NCBI RefSeq assembly: GCF_008923205.2
Contig: NZ_WBMS02000004.1
Span: 309,987 to 373,986 of the forward strand
Direction: 5' to 3'
DNA length: 64,000 bases
Source of the DNA: Actinomadura physcomitrii
GTDB lineage: Bacteria > Actinomycetota > Actinomycetes > Streptosporangiales > Streptosporangiaceae
The translations under genes and the position numbers were made by a program. The notes beneath the pieces were generated by a model. The model did no database searches and had not been told where the DNA came from. It saw only the letters and a program-made list of their open reading frames with translations. Below are positions 16,682-25,386 of the stretch, piece after piece; the stretch's first letter is position 1; each line of letters opens with the position of its first letter.

Positions 16682-17386
16682 TCACGCCGCGGCACCCTCC
16701 CGGGACCGCACCTCATGGCGGGTGCGCGGCATCAGCGCAGCGGCGGCGATCAGCCACAGCAGCCCGCCGAACCGGACGACCGGGACGAGGAAGGCGAAGC
16801 CGGAACCCACCAGCGTCAGCGTCCCCACCATGCCGGCGAGGGCGATCACCAGCCCGGCCCAGCACAGCGGCCGCGGCAGCAGCAGGGCGAGCAGTCCCGT
16901 CACCGACAGGCCCGCGACCAGCAGGGCGAACGTCGCCGCGTAGGCGGGGCCACCGGACAGGAACGACAGGTCGGCGAGCGCCCGCGCCAGCGCCGGGCTC
17001 GCGTCCGCGGGCAGCCGCCCGCCGGCCCAGCCGAACATCGCGCCGAGCACGAGCATGCCCGCCGCGAGGATCCCGCCGGCCAGCGTGATCGCCGAACCCG
17101 GCGCGGTGATGCCCAGCGCGCGCAGCCGCCGGTAGAGCACACCGGTGGCCACGGTCAGCGGGAACGCCGAGCCGAGCAGCAGGAACGCCCCGGCCTTGAT
17201 CGCGGTCCCGTGGTCCCGGGCGTACCGCAGCACCTCGGCGCCGGACGCGTCCGGATGCGGCGTGGACCGGTTGGCCGCCACGTAGCCGATGGTCAGGGCG
17301 GTGAAGACGAGGACGGGCAGCAGCAGCGGCGGCCCGGACTGCGGACGCCGGCCGGACGCCGCCCGCGGAGTGGTCTGCGTGGTCAT
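16682..17386 (-). CDS. Integral membrane protein of unknown function (234 aa)
   Basis: Hydrophobic protein with about six membrane segments: around PLLLPVLVFTALTIGYVAA, AGAFLLLGSAFPLTVATG, AITLAGGILAAGMLVLGAMFGW, YAATFALLVAGLSVTGLLALLL, WAGLVIALAGMVGTLTLV and FGGLLWLIAAAAL. No catalytic motif is visible; it resembles the DUF4386-type or general actinobacterial membrane proteins that often accompany MarR or TetR regulators. The ATG at 17386 has GGGAGA just upstream. It is divergent from the MarR gene with a palindrome between, so it is the likely target of that regulator and may be a stress or efflux-related protein. Confidence 0.75.
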   Translation of the reverse strand: MTTQTTPRAASGRRPQSGPPLLLPVLVFTALTIGYVAANRSTPHPDASGAEVLRYARDHGTAIKAGAFLLLGSAFPLTVATGVLYRRLRALGITAPGSAITLAGGILAAGMLVLGAMFGWAGGRLPADASPALARALADLSFLSGGPAYAATFALLVAGLSVTGLLALLLPRPLCWAGLVIALAGMVGTLTLVGSGFAFLVPVVRFGGLLWLIAAAALMPRTRHEVRSREGAAA

Positions 17387-17414
17387 GGTCTCTCCCTCTC
17401 GACGAACCGTATAC

Positions 17415-17439
17415 TTCTGATAATGATTACAGATCAGAA
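17415..17439. promoter_or_regulatory. Palindromic operator candidate between membrane gene and MarR gene
   Basis: Arms TTCTGAT (17415-17421) and ATCAGAA (17433-17439) with an 11-base spacer. A TTGACA-like -35 lies on the minus strand at 17444-17449, so a bound MarR protein would cover the promoter of the membrane gene and sit close to its own start. Confidence 0.65.
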
Positions 17440-17466
17440 CGATTGTCAAGTGGGTACGATGTCGCC

Positions 17467-17955
17467 ATGACCGCGAGCCCACCCACGCCCCAGCCGGGCG
17501 TCGCCTTCCTGCTGGCCCAGCTCGGGGCGCACGCGGCCGGGCTGTTCGCCGAACGGATCGCCGCCCTCGACCTGACCCCGCCGCAGGCCGGACTGCTGCG
17601 CATGCTCGCCGCCGCCCCCGGCCGCAGCCAGCGCGAACTCGCCGGCGACCTCGGCATGCCGCCCAGCCGGTTCGTCCCCTTCGCCGACGAACTCGAAAAG
17701 CGCGGCCTCATCGAACGCCGCAGGAACGCGAGCGACCGCCGCGTCTACGCGCTGCACCTCACCGAGAAGGGCGAGGCCCTCCTCGCCGAACTCGCCCAAG
17801 CGGGCATGGCGCACGAACACCTGCTCTGCGAAGCCCTCACGGCCGAGGAGCACGACCGGCTCCTCGGCCTCCTCCGCCGCATCGCCGACCAGCAGGGCCT
17901 GCGCCCCGACGTCCACCCCGGCTACCGGACCCTCCGCCCCAGACCCAAACCCTGA
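17467..17955 (+). CDS. MarR family transcriptional regulator (162 aa)
   Basis: Winged-helix regulator of normal family size. Residues 20-120 show the MarR layout: LTPPQAGLLRMLAA (helix 2), RSQRELAGDLGMPPSRFVPFADELEKRGLIERRRNASDRRVYALHLT (recognition helix and beta-wing with the conserved D-R), and a C-terminal dimerisation helix. The start is taken as ATG 17467. Divergent from a membrane protein with an operator-like palindrome in between, which suggests autorepression and control of that gene. The ligand is unknown. Confidence 0.88.
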   Translation: MTASPPTPQPGVAFLLAQLGAHAAGLFAERIAALDLTPPQAGLLRMLAAAPGRSQRELAGDLGMPPSRFVPFADELEKRGLIERRRNASDRRVYALHLTEKGEALLAELAQAGMAHEHLLCEALTAEEHDRLLGLLRRIADQQGLRPDVHPGYRTLRPRPKP

Positions 17956-17972
17956 CCCGCACCACGGAAAAA

Positions 17973-18001
17973 GAGAGGACCCGGAAATCCCGGATCCTCT
18001 C
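17973..18001. terminator. Hairpin terminator downstream of the MarR gene
   Basis: GAGAGGA-C-CCGG / CCGG-A-TCCTCTC with a 5-base loop (one mismatch in the stem), in the convergent MarR/nrdJ spacer. Confidence 0.65.
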
Positions 18002-18037
18002 CGATCGCCCACCACCCCGTCCCCCACGAACCGAAAC

Positions 18038-18066
18038 GGGGGACCCGGCACCACGCCGGATCCCCC
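18038..18066. terminator. Hairpin terminator downstream of nrdJ
   Basis: GGGGGA-C-CCGGC / GCCGG-A-TCCCCC with a 5-base loop. It lies 34 bases past the nrdJ stop and has the same architecture as the preceding hairpin. Confidence 0.65.
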
Positions 18067-18099
18067 GCCACGGCCCGTCAGATCAAGCCGCGCTCACCA

Positions 18100-21000
18100 T
18101 CAGCTGCAGCCGCTGGTGGAGCCGCAGCCTTCGCACACGTAGCAGCTGCCCGCCGGCCGCATCTTCGTGCCGCAGGTCAGGCACAGCGGCGCGTCGGCAG
18201 TGCGGCCCTGGCGACTCTCGATGACCTCCATCGACGAGTGCGCCTCCGACACCGGCGCCGGAACCGCCGGACGGGCGATCTCCGCCGACTGGGCGAGGGT
18301 CTCGTGCTCGATCTCCTCGTCGGCGTGCAAGGTCGCCGGGTCCTCGCCGTTGGCCTGCATCGCACGCTCCTCGGCGGTGAAGATGCCGAGCTCCGCGCGC
18401 TCGTCGTAGGGCAGGTGGTCCAGCGCCAGGCGGCGGAAGATGTAGTCCATCACCGAGGTGGCCATGCGGATGTCCGGGTCGTCGGTCATCCCGGCGGGCT
18501 CGAACCGCATGTTGGTGAACTTCTCCACCCACGTCTCCAGCGGCACCCCGTACTGCAGGCTGATGGAGATCGCCATGGAGAACGCGTCCATCACGCCGGC
18601 GAGCGTGGAGCCCTGCTTGCCCAGCTTGAGGAACACCTCGCCGAGACCGTCATCCGGGTAGGACGACGCGGTCATGTAGCCCTCGGCGCCCGCCACGGAG
18701 AACCGGGTGACGGTCGCCGGCCGCTGCTTCGGCAGCCGCTTGCGAACCGGCCGCACCTCGACCGGAGCCGCCTCCGCCTTCGGCTCCTCCTTCTTCCCGG
18801 CGGCCGACAGCGGCTGGCCCACCTTGCAGTTGTCGCGGTAGATCGCCAGGGCCTTCAGGCCGAGCCGCCACCCCTCGAAGTACACCTTCTCGATGTCCTC
18901 GACGGTCGCCTGCTCCGGCATGTTGACCGTGTTGTGGTTCATGATGCCGTTGGCCACGAAGGCGTGCGTCTCCGGCACCGAGAGGTCGAAGACCTCGACC
19001 TGTCCGGCGTCCTCCACGGACGCGACCGGCGAGAAGTGCAGCCGACCGTCCAGCACCTGCCTCAGCCAGTCCGGCAGCACGACGCCCGGCAGCGTCGACA
19101 CCCGCTCGACCGTCCGCCGCGTCACCTGCCGCGTACGCGGATCGCACAGGAAGGCGAACGCACGACGCGCGCTACGGACTCCGTTCCGCCCGGGCCTGCT
19201 GTCATCCGGGATGAGCTCGTACAGCTCGCGCGGTGTGATCCCGGGAACGACATCGGCCGTGTCGCGGGCGGCGAAGTCCATGGAGAGGTACTCCGCCGCA
19301 CGCGCCGCCTTCTCCGGCTCCAGGAACGGCGCCATGCTGACGAGCAGCTGCCCCTGCGTCCCGGCCGCGTAAACCTCGTCGAAGGACTTGCCGTACTTCT
19401 CGTTGTACTTGGAGACCCGGCCGTGCACGACACCGAGGTTGGTGAGGACGGCCTGCAGGTCGTCCAGCAGTTGCGGGCTGTCCAGGCAGATCGCCCACTT
19501 CGGCGCCGTGGCGGTGGTGACGTACGCGTCCAGCCACAGCCCTTGGAGGAACGCGATCACCATCTTCCGCGGCGACCGCAGCACCACGTCCGGGATGCGC
19601 TTGTCCGAGGCCCGTGAGCCGCACCCCAGCGCGTCCATGAACTCGACGAGCGTCTTGGACGTGACGACGACTCCGGGGCACCGCCCGGGCTGCGAGGTGA
19701 TCCGTGCGTCGAGCCCGAAGATCGACTTCCAGGCCCGCCGGACACGCTCCAGCACCTCCGGCACGGAGTTGGTGATCACGACCGACCACGTGCTGCGGCT
19801 GGTGTGCCCTTCCGCCGCGTAGGCGCCGAGCAGGAAGGCCAGTTCCTCCGTCATCTCGTCCGGAAGCACGATCCGCTTCTGGTCGCCGTACGCCGCCGGC
19901 ACCTCGACGTGCCTCAGGCTCGCCGGCAGAGCCGCCCACATCTCCGCGCCATACTGCACGGCCACCGCGTCGCCCTCGCCGATCTCCCCGAGCGTCTTCC
20001 AGACGAGACCGCCGTCTCCCGCTGTCAGGAGCCGGTGCGGGAAGGTGCCGGTGATCGTGTGCCCAGAGCGGAGCGTCACTTTGCGGACAGGCCGGACCCC
20101 GCCGTAGTAGAACGCGTCCGTCTTCCGGTCGCCGTCCAGAGACGAGATGACGAGATTCTCCGGACGGAAGGTGTCCTCAGCCTCCCCCTGGTGGAGGCTG
20201 CCGATCCGGGTCAGCCCATCCGCGGTCGCCACGAGCGTCTCTCCCGAAACGCACTTGGAGATCGCCCCCGACAGGAACGGCTGCGTCGCCGCCATCATCC
20301 GGACGTGCCCCATCGGGCTGATCGCCCGCTCGCCCATCGCGCAGTCGAACACCTCGTAGTGCTCGGGCCGCAGCCCGGGCGCGTCCACGACGTGGCCGTT
20401 CTCCCCGATGTACTCGACGATCGCCTCGATCTGCTCCTGCTGGTAGCCGAGCTTGCGCAGGGCGCGCGGCACCGTCTGGTTGACGATCTGCATCGACCCG
20501 CCGCCGACGAGCTTCTTGAACTTCATCAGCGCGAGGTCGGGCTCGATGCCCGTGGTGTCGCAGTCCATCATCAGGCCGATGGTGTTGTGGCTCACCATCC
20601 CGTTGGCCACGTAGGTGACGTTGTCCGGGACCGACAGGTCGTACGTCGGCTGGACGCCGCCGTCCTCGTTGGCCTGCACGCGCTCGAACAGGTAGCCCAG
20701 CGCGAACCCGAGCCGCTCGTCCATGGTCTCGGTGTACAGCGACCGCGCCAGCATGCGGGACACACCGCCGTGCTTGCGAACCGACTGCATGACGGCGTTC
20801 CTGGACGGGTGACCCGCCGGGACGAGCTGCTCCCACACGTCCCTCGACAGCACCACGTGGTCGTTCTTCGCCGACCGCTCCGGCTCCAGGGACGCCATGA
20901 GGCGGCCCTTCCGCTCGCTGATGAACCCGACCATCTCGTCGAAGTTCAGCGCGTGGTCGACGTTCCGCAGGCGGACCTGGAAGATGTCGCCGCCGAAGCC

Positions 21001-24000
21001 GCTGACGGTGGTCCGGGTCGTGGTGGCCAGCCCGAGCGCGAGCAGCAGGGTACGGACCTCACCCGCGAACGACTCCGAGGCGGTCGACAGGCTGGGGACG
21101 CCCTCCGCCACGGTTCCGTCCGCCTCGAACAGCCCGCGAAGGAAGCCGGCGTAGACCTCGGCGTCGTTCGTCTCGAGGATCGCCGAGGGGACCCGGGGCG
21201 TCCAGCCCTTGCCCGCGTGGTCGACTCCGGGCAGGTCCTTGGCGAAGCCCGCGGCCTTCCACCACCGGGCGAGCCGCACGGACTGGAGGGTCACCTCGCG
21301 GTACCCCTCCCGCTGCGCCACGGCGGGCGCGATGCCGAACAGTTCCTTCGCGAGGATCTGCAGCCGCTCGGCCACGTCGAAGTCGCCGTCCGCGACGCAC
21401 AGCCGGATGCCCTTCGCGTGGAGGCTTCCGTCCCCCATGAAGTACCCGACGAGTTCGGCGAGTTCCGGCGTCACGGAGTCCGGGACATGGACGTTCCGGT
21501 CATCGGTGTAGTACGCCTGATCGAGGACGGGCAGCGGGACCTCGTTGCGGTCGCCCACGAGCGTCCGCATCTGCATGGGGATGAGGTCGCCCTCGGCGAT
21601 GTCGGCGAGACGCCGCCACACCCACTCGCCCGTGCCCTCCTCGACGACCTTGACCCGGTGCGTGAGGGTGCCCTGGACGGCGTAGCCGCCGCGGGTGCGG
21701 ATCCGGCGGGTCGGCTCCTCGCCGTTGACGAAGAACTTCGTCGCCCGGCGGGGACCCTCGTCGGTGGAGACGGTCAGGTCCAGGTCCTGCCACCGGTCGC
21801 CGTACACCTGCCCGATCTCGGACAGGCGCATCAGGCCGCGGTCGGTCGTGACCAGGGTGTCACCGGTCAGGCAGCCGGTGGGCGCGAGCAGGCTGGCCTG
21901 CGCGTTGCGGTAGCCGTGCTTCTCGCCGGCCTTCAGGCACTCCTGCCACTGCTTGGCGGCGGCGGCGTGGATCGCCTTGTCCATGTCGTCGAGGGTGCGG
22001 ATGTCGTCGTTGGCGGCGGCGTGCTTGCGCATGACCCGCTTGTGGCCCTCGGCGTTGCGGGCGTAGCCCGCGTACGGGCCGACGACGCCGGCGATCTCGG
22101 CGGAGCGGCGGTAGGCGACGCCGGTCATCAGCGAGGTGATGGCCGCGGCGAGGGACCGGCCGCCCTCGGAGTCGTAGGCGTGGCCGGTCGCCATCAGCAG
22201 CGCGCCCAGGTTGGCGTAGCCGATGCCGAGCTGCCGGTAGTCGCGGGTGGTCTGCGCGATCTTCTCGGTCGGGAAGTCGGCGAAGGTGATGGAGATGTCC
22301 ATCGCCGTGATGATCAGCTCGGTGAGCTTGATGAACTTCGCGACGTCGAACGTGCCCTCGTCGGTGAGGAACTTCAGCAGGTTGATGCTCGCGAGATTGC
22401 AGGACGAGTTGTCCAGCGACATGTACTCACTGCAGTTCGCGACCACGAATCCGCTCACGATGTACGAGTGGTTCCGGGGCTCGGTCAGGTTGTACGTGGT
22501 CTCGAAGCCCCTGGATTCGCGGGACACCATGCGAACCGACAGGTCCTTCTTGTACCGCTTGGTCGTGTCGAGGAGACCGAGCAGCGCGTCCTGCTTGGCG
22601 GGCAGGCCGAAGCCGACCACCGCGGCGAACTCGGCCATGGCCTGGCCGCTGATGCGCAGGTCGAAGCTCGGGCCGTCCGAGCCGTAGGTCGCCTCGCTGC
22701 CGTCCTTGCGGGTGTAGTGGAAGCTCTCCTTCTTGGCGCCCGTCCGGTAGATCCGGCCGGCGATGCCGAGTGAGGCGAGCAGTTCCTGGACGCCCAGGAT
22801 CAGTTCCTCGGACCGGCTTCCGAGCCCGACGTACCGGGTGCCGTTCTTCAGGCCGACGACGCACCCGTCGGCGTCGAAGAGCCCTTGGAGGAACGCCACG
22901 AGCTCCGCTTCGGGAGCCTCGTAGACCGCCGCGGGGACGACCTTCTCCGGCGCCCGCCCGCCGGACACGCCGAGAGCCCGCAGGAAGGAGCGGAACGCCT
23001 CGTGGCCGACTCGGAGCTGCTGCGTTCCGTTCGCCTGGACGCTGGGCTTCCGCTCGCGCCCGGTGATGCGGCGCAGGAGACGCTCATGCCTCGGCATCAC
23101 GGTCTCTTGTTCGCGCTCGGTGCCGTAGACCGTGATCACACCGGCGTCGGTGACACATCCGTCACCGATCAGCCAGCCGAGGTAGTGGGCGAACTCCTCG
23201 TCCCACTTCTCCGGCAGGTCCAACGCGTACCGGGACGCCGCCGCCTGTGCGGCATGGTGCGCGGCCATGGGCATCTCGCCCGTCGCCGCCGCGCGGCTCG
23301 CGCGGTGGAAGGACCGCACGACCCGGTCGTCCTCGGTCAGGTCCTCGGCGTGCACCCAGCCGCGGTCGGCGGTCCAGATGCGGTGTCCCGGGGTGCACCT
23401 CAGCCGGGAACCGTCCGAGAACCGGAGCTCGAGGATCTCGTTGGTGCCGGTCACCATGTAGCGCAGCGGGTCGGTGGCGACGATGCGGTCCTGCGCGTCC
23501 GACTCGGCCGTCACATCGTTGGTGTAGACCCCGTAGGTCTCCCCGATCGCGGCCCGCCGCACCATGTCACCGATGCGGACGAGTCCCTTGTCGGTGACCA
23601 CCCGCTGATCGGCGGGGAAGCATGGGTTGGACGCGGTGATACGTCCGGTTTCGGGGTTGGTGTGCCAGTCGTTGATCGTGTCGTCGTACTGGATGCCGGG
23701 GTCGGCGCACTCCCAGGCGGCCTGGGCCATCAGCCGGAACAGGTCCTTGGCCTTGACGGTCTCGACGACCTCGCCGCTCATCCGGGCGCGCAGGCCGAAC
23801 TCGCCGTCCGCCTCGACGGCGTGCATGAACTCGTCCGACACCCGGACGGAGTTGTTGGCGTTCTGGTACTGGACGCTGCCGATGTCCTTGCCGCCGAGGT
23901 CCATGTCGAAGCCGGCGTCCCGCAGCGCGCGGATCTTGTCCTCCTCGCGCGCCTTGGTCTCGATGAACTCCTGGATGTCGGGGTGGTCCACGTCCAGGAC

Positions 24001-24705
24001 GACCATCTTGGCGGCGCGGCGGGTGGCGCCGCCCGACTTGATCGTCCCGGCGGAGGCGTCGGCGCCGCGCATGAATGACACGGGGCCGCTTGCGGTGCCG
24101 CCGGACGACAGCAACTCCTTGCTCGACCGGATCCGGGAGAGGTTCAGGCCGGCACCGGAGCCGCCCTTGAAGATCACCCCTTCTTCCTTGTACCAGTCGA
24201 GAATCGACTCCATCGTGTCATCCACTGACAGAATGAAGCACGCAGAGACCTGTTTGGGGGACTTTGTACCTACGTTGAACCAGACCGGCGAGTTGAAGCT
24301 GAACATCTGGTGGACGAGGGCGTACTTCAGCTCGTGCTCGAAGATCTCGGCGTCCTGCTCGGAGGCGAAGTAGCCCTCCTTCAGGCCCGTCTCCACGTAC
24401 ACGCCGACGACGCGGTCGACGAGCTGCTTCAGGCTCCACTCGCGCTGCGGGGTGCCGACCGCGCCGCGGAAGTACTTGGACGTGACGATGTTGACGGCGT
24501 TCAGCGACCAGAAGTCGGGGAACTCCACGCCGCGCTGCTCGAAGTTGACCGAGCCGTCGCGCCAGTTGGTCATGACGACGTCGCGGCGTTCCCAGCGCAG
24601 CTCGTCGTAGGGGTGCACGCCGGGCGTGGTGAAGATCCGCTCCACCTTCAGCCCCTTGCGGCCCCCCTTGCCGCGCCGTGCCGGCCCGCTGACCGTCTCC
24701 GTCAT
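18100..24705 (-). CDS. nrdJ: Adenosylcobalamin-dependent (class II) ribonucleotide reductase with three inteins (2201 aa precursor)
   Basis: Reduces ribonucleotides to deoxyribonucleotides with a cobalamin-generated thiyl radical. The precursor is 2201 residues. Removing three inteins (residues 362-757, 945-1374 and 1485-1925) leaves 934, the usual NrdJ length. Extein motifs include FNSPVWFNVG, QVSACFIL (redox Cys), FKGGSGAGLNLSRIRS, NPCSEY (radical Cys and catalytic Glu, restored by splicing), APTGTIGLMMDCDTTG and SKTVNMPEQATV. The zinc-ribbon-like tail CLTCGTK...CYVCEGCG carries the cysteines that re-reduce the active site. The ATG at 24705 has GGGAGGGGGAAG upstream. It lies 119 bp downstream of nrdR in the same orientation, the conserved nrdRJ order of actinomycetes. 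Without correct splicing at all three sites the enzyme would be inactive. Confidence 0.97.
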   Translation of the reverse strand: MTETVSGPARRGKGGRKGLKVERIFTTPGVHPYDELRWERRDVVMTNWRDGSVNFEQRGVEFPDFWSLNAVNIVTSKYFRGAVGTPQREWSLKQLVDRVVGVYVETGLKEGYFASEQDAEIFEHELKYALVHQMFSFNSPVWFNVGTKSPKQVSACFILSVDDTMESILDWYKEEGVIFKGGSGAGLNLSRIRSSKELLSSGGTASGPVSFMRGADASAGTIKSGGATRRAAKMVVLDVDHPDIQEFIETKAREEDKIRALRDAGFDMDLGGKDIGSVQYQNANNSVRVSDEFMHAVEADGEFGLRARMSGEVVETVKAKDLFRLMAQAAWECADPGIQYDDTINDWHTNPETGRITASNPCFPADQRVVTDKGLVRIGDMVRRAAIGETYGVYTNDVTAESDAQDRIVATDPLRYMVTGTNEILELRFSDGSRLRCTPGHRIWTADRGWVHAEDLTEDDRVVRSFHRASRAAATGEMPMAAHHAAQAAASRYALDLPEKWDEEFAHYLGWLIGDGCVTDAGVITVYGTEREQETVMPRHERLLRRITGRERKPSVQANGTQQLRVGHEAFRSFLRALGVSGGRAPEKVVPAAVYEAPEAELVAFLQGLFDADGCVVGLKNGTRYVGLGSRSEELILGVQELLASLGIAGRIYRTGAKKESFHYTRKDGSEATYGSDGPSFDLRISGQAMAEFAAVVGFGLPAKQDALLGLLDTTKRYKKDLSVRMVSRESRGFETTYNLTEPRNHSYIVSGFVVANCSEYMSLDNSSCNLASINLLKFLTDEGTFDVAKFIKLTELIITAMDISITFADFPTEKIAQTTRDYRQLGIGYANLGALLMATGHAYDSEGGRSLAAAITSLMTGVAYRRSAEIAGVVGPYAGYARNAEGHKRVMRKHAAANDDIRTLDDMDKAIHAAAAKQWQECLKAGEKHGYRNAQASLLAPTGCLTGDTLVTTDRGLMRLSEIGQVYGDRWQDLDLTVSTDEGPRRATKFFVNGEEPTRRIRTRGGYAVQGTLTHRVKVVEEGTGEWVWRRLADIAEGDLIPMQMRTLVGDRNEVPLPVLDQAYYTDDRNVHVPDSVTPELAELVGYFMGDGSLHAKGIRLCVADGDFDVAERLQILAKELFGIAPAVAQREGYREVTLQSVRLARWWKAAGFAKDLPGVDHAGKGWTPRVPSAILETNDAEVYAGFLRGLFEADGTVAEGVPSLSTASESFAGEVRTLLLALGLATTTRTTVSGFGGDIFQVRLRNVDHALNFDEMVGFISERKGRLMASLEPERSAKNDHVVLSRDVWEQLVPAGHPSRNAVMQSVRKHGGVSRMLARSLYTETMDERLGFALGYLFERVQANEDGGVQPTYDLSVPDNVTYVANGMVSHNTIGLMMDCDTTGIEPDLALMKFKKLVGGGSMQIVNQTVPRALRKLGYQQEQIEAIVEYIGENGHVVDAPGLRPEHYEVFDCAMGERAISPMGHVRMMAATQPFLSGAISKCVSGETLVATADGLTRIGSLHQGEAEDTFRPENLVISSLDGDRKTDAFYYGGVRPVRKVTLRSGHTITGTFPHRLLTAGDGGLVWKTLGEIGEGDAVAVQYGAEMWAALPASLRHVEVPAAYGDQKRIVLPDEMTEELAFLLGAYAAEGHTSRSTWSVVITNSVPEVLERVRRAWKSIFGLDARITSQPGRCPGVVVTSKTLVEFMDALGCGSRASDKRIPDVVLRSPRKMVIAFLQGLWLDAYVTTATAPKWAICLDSPQLLDDLQAVLTNLGVVHGRVSKYNEKYGKSFDEVYAAGTQGQLLVSMAPFLEPEKAARAAEYLSMDFAARDTADVVPGITPRELYELIPDDSRPGRNGVRSARRAFAFLCDPRTRQVTRRTVERVSTLPGVVLPDWLRQVLDGRLHFSPVASVEDAGQVEVFDLSVPETHAFVANGIMNHNTVNMPEQATVEDIEKVYFEGWRLGLKALAIYRDNCKVGQPLSAAGKKEEPKAEAAPVEVRPVRKRLPKQRPATVTRFSVAGAEGYMTASSYPDDGLGEVFLKLGKQGSTLAGVMDAFSMAISISLQYGVPLETWVEKFTNMRFEPAGMTDDPDIRMATSVMDYIFRRLALDHLPYDERAELGIFTAEERAMQANGEDPATLHADEEIEHETLAQSAEIARPAVPAPVSEAHSSMEVIESRQGRTADAPLCLTCGTKMRPAGSCYVCEGCGSTSGCS
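18931..20253 (-). other. Intein 3 of NrdJ (441 aa, decayed LAGLIDADG domain)
   Basis: Inserted at GAISK|TVNMPE; starts CVSGETLVAT and ends NGIMNHN before Thr, with block B GTFPHRL. Splicing residues are canonical. The first LAGLIDADG helix reads LLGAYAAEGHT; the second reads FLQGLWLDAYVTT, where the catalytic Asp and the following Gly are lost. The nuclease is therefore probably dead while splicing is maintained. Confidence 0.92.
20584..21873 (-). other. Intein 2 of NrdJ (430 aa, LAGLIDADG type)
   Basis: Inserted in the phosphate-binding loop APTG|TIGL. The first residues are CLTGDTLVTT and the last are NGMVSHN before Thr. Block B contains GTLTHRV. LAGLIDADG helices read LVGYFMGDGSL and FLRGLFEADGTV, both with the acidic residue, so the endonuclease looks intact. 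Confidence 0.94.
22435..23622 (-). other. Intein 1 of NrdJ (396 aa, LAGLIDADG type)
   Basis: Starts at Cys (CFPADQRVV) after extein NP and ends GFVVAN before extein CSEY. Splicing block B is present with the TxxH motif (CTPGHRIW). Two LAGLIDADG-type helices, YLGWLIGDGCV and FLQGLFDADGCV, both retain the acidic residue, so the homing endonuclease may be active. The penultimate residue is Ala where His is usual (HN|C), an atypical but known variant. The first C-extein residue is the radical Cys of the reductase itself. Confidence 0.93.
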
Positions 24706-24824
24706 GACTTCCCCCTCCCGGGCCCTCCCGCCGGGCCCTGTACAGGAACAACTCCGCCGCCGCCCGGGCCATGCCCGTGCGGAGGCGCCTTCACGATGTG
24801 CTTGTCGTATTTCCGGAACCGCCC

Positions 24825-25298
24825 TTACCGGGGCGGGCCGGGCTCCCCCGAGGAACCGGCCTTCCGCAGCGCTTCGATCTCCTTGGCGAAGTCGTCCAGC
24901 GACTCGAAGCTCCGGTAGACCGAGGCGAATCGCAGATAGGCGACCTCATCGAGTTCACGAAGGGGCCCCAGGATCGCGAGGCCGACCTCGTGCGAGGGGA
25001 TTTCCGCGGATCCGGACGATCTGATCGCCTCTTCGACCCGCTGCCCCAGCTTCGCGAGCGCATCCTCGTCCACCGGGCGGCCCTGGCAGGCCCTGCGCAC
25101 CCCGGCGATGATCTTTTCTCGGGAGAACGGCTCGGTGACCCCGCTGCGCTTGGCCACCATCACGAGCACATTCTCCTGCGTGGTGAATCGCTTGCCGCAT
25201 TCCGCGCACGCGCGGCGGCGCCGAATGGCGCCGCCGTCATCGGTCGCGCGGCTGTCGATCACTTTGGTGTCAGGGTTGCGGCAGAACGGACAGTGCAC
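24825..25298 (-). CDS. nrdR: Transcriptional repressor NrdR (157 aa)
   Basis: ATP/dATP-sensing repressor of ribonucleotide reductase genes. The N-terminal zinc ribbon is [16 protein letters not shown]...[12 protein letters not shown] (two Cys pairs); the ATP-cone domain follows from about residue 45 ([24 protein letters not shown]) to the C-terminus. The normal family length of about 150-160 supports the GTG start at 25298, which has GGAGGG upstream; NrdR proteins begin at this HCPFC motif. It is in operon order with nrdJ. Two NrdR boxes upstream indicate autoregulation of the nrdRJ transcript. Confidence 0.95.
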   Translation of the reverse strand: MHCPFCRNPDTKVIDSRATDDGGAIRRRRACAECGKRFTTQENVLVMVAKRSGVTEPFSREKIIAGVRRACQGRPVDEDALAKLGQRVEEAIRSSGSAEIPSHEVGLAILGPLRELDEVAYLRFASVYRSFESLDDFAKEIEALRKAGSSGEPGPPR

Positions 25299-25339
25299 GC
25301 GCTTTCCCTCCCCTGACGGAAACGAGTCACACCGACTAC

Positions 25340-25355
25340 ACGCCATATATAGGTG
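25340..25355. promoter_or_regulatory. NrdR box 1
   Basis: ACGCCATATATAGGTG, a 16-bp near-palindrome fitting the NrdR-box pattern acaCwAtATaTwGtgT, 41 bases upstream of the nrdR start. Confidence 0.75.
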
Positions 25356-25370
25356 ACTTACATCAGTGTG

Positions 25371-25386
25371 ACTACTAGATGTTGTG
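25371..25386. promoter_or_regulatory. NrdR box 2
   Basis: ACTACTAGATGTTGTG, a weaker match to the NrdR-box pattern. Its start is exactly 31 bp from box 1, about three helical turns, the paired spacing expected for cooperative NrdR binding. Confidence 0.7.

Noticed and set aside
19804..22773. 989-codon open frame antisense to nrdJ
   Set aside because: Composition is that of a complement frame (Val/Arg/His/Gln-rich), with no motif; it covers parts of exteins and inteins alike, which argues against a real gene.
18100..24705. NrdJ as a multidomain fusion protein
   Set aside because: The extra segments start with Cys, end with Asn before Cys/Thr, contain TxxH and LAGLIDADG motifs, and removing them restores continuous RNR motifs; they are inteins.
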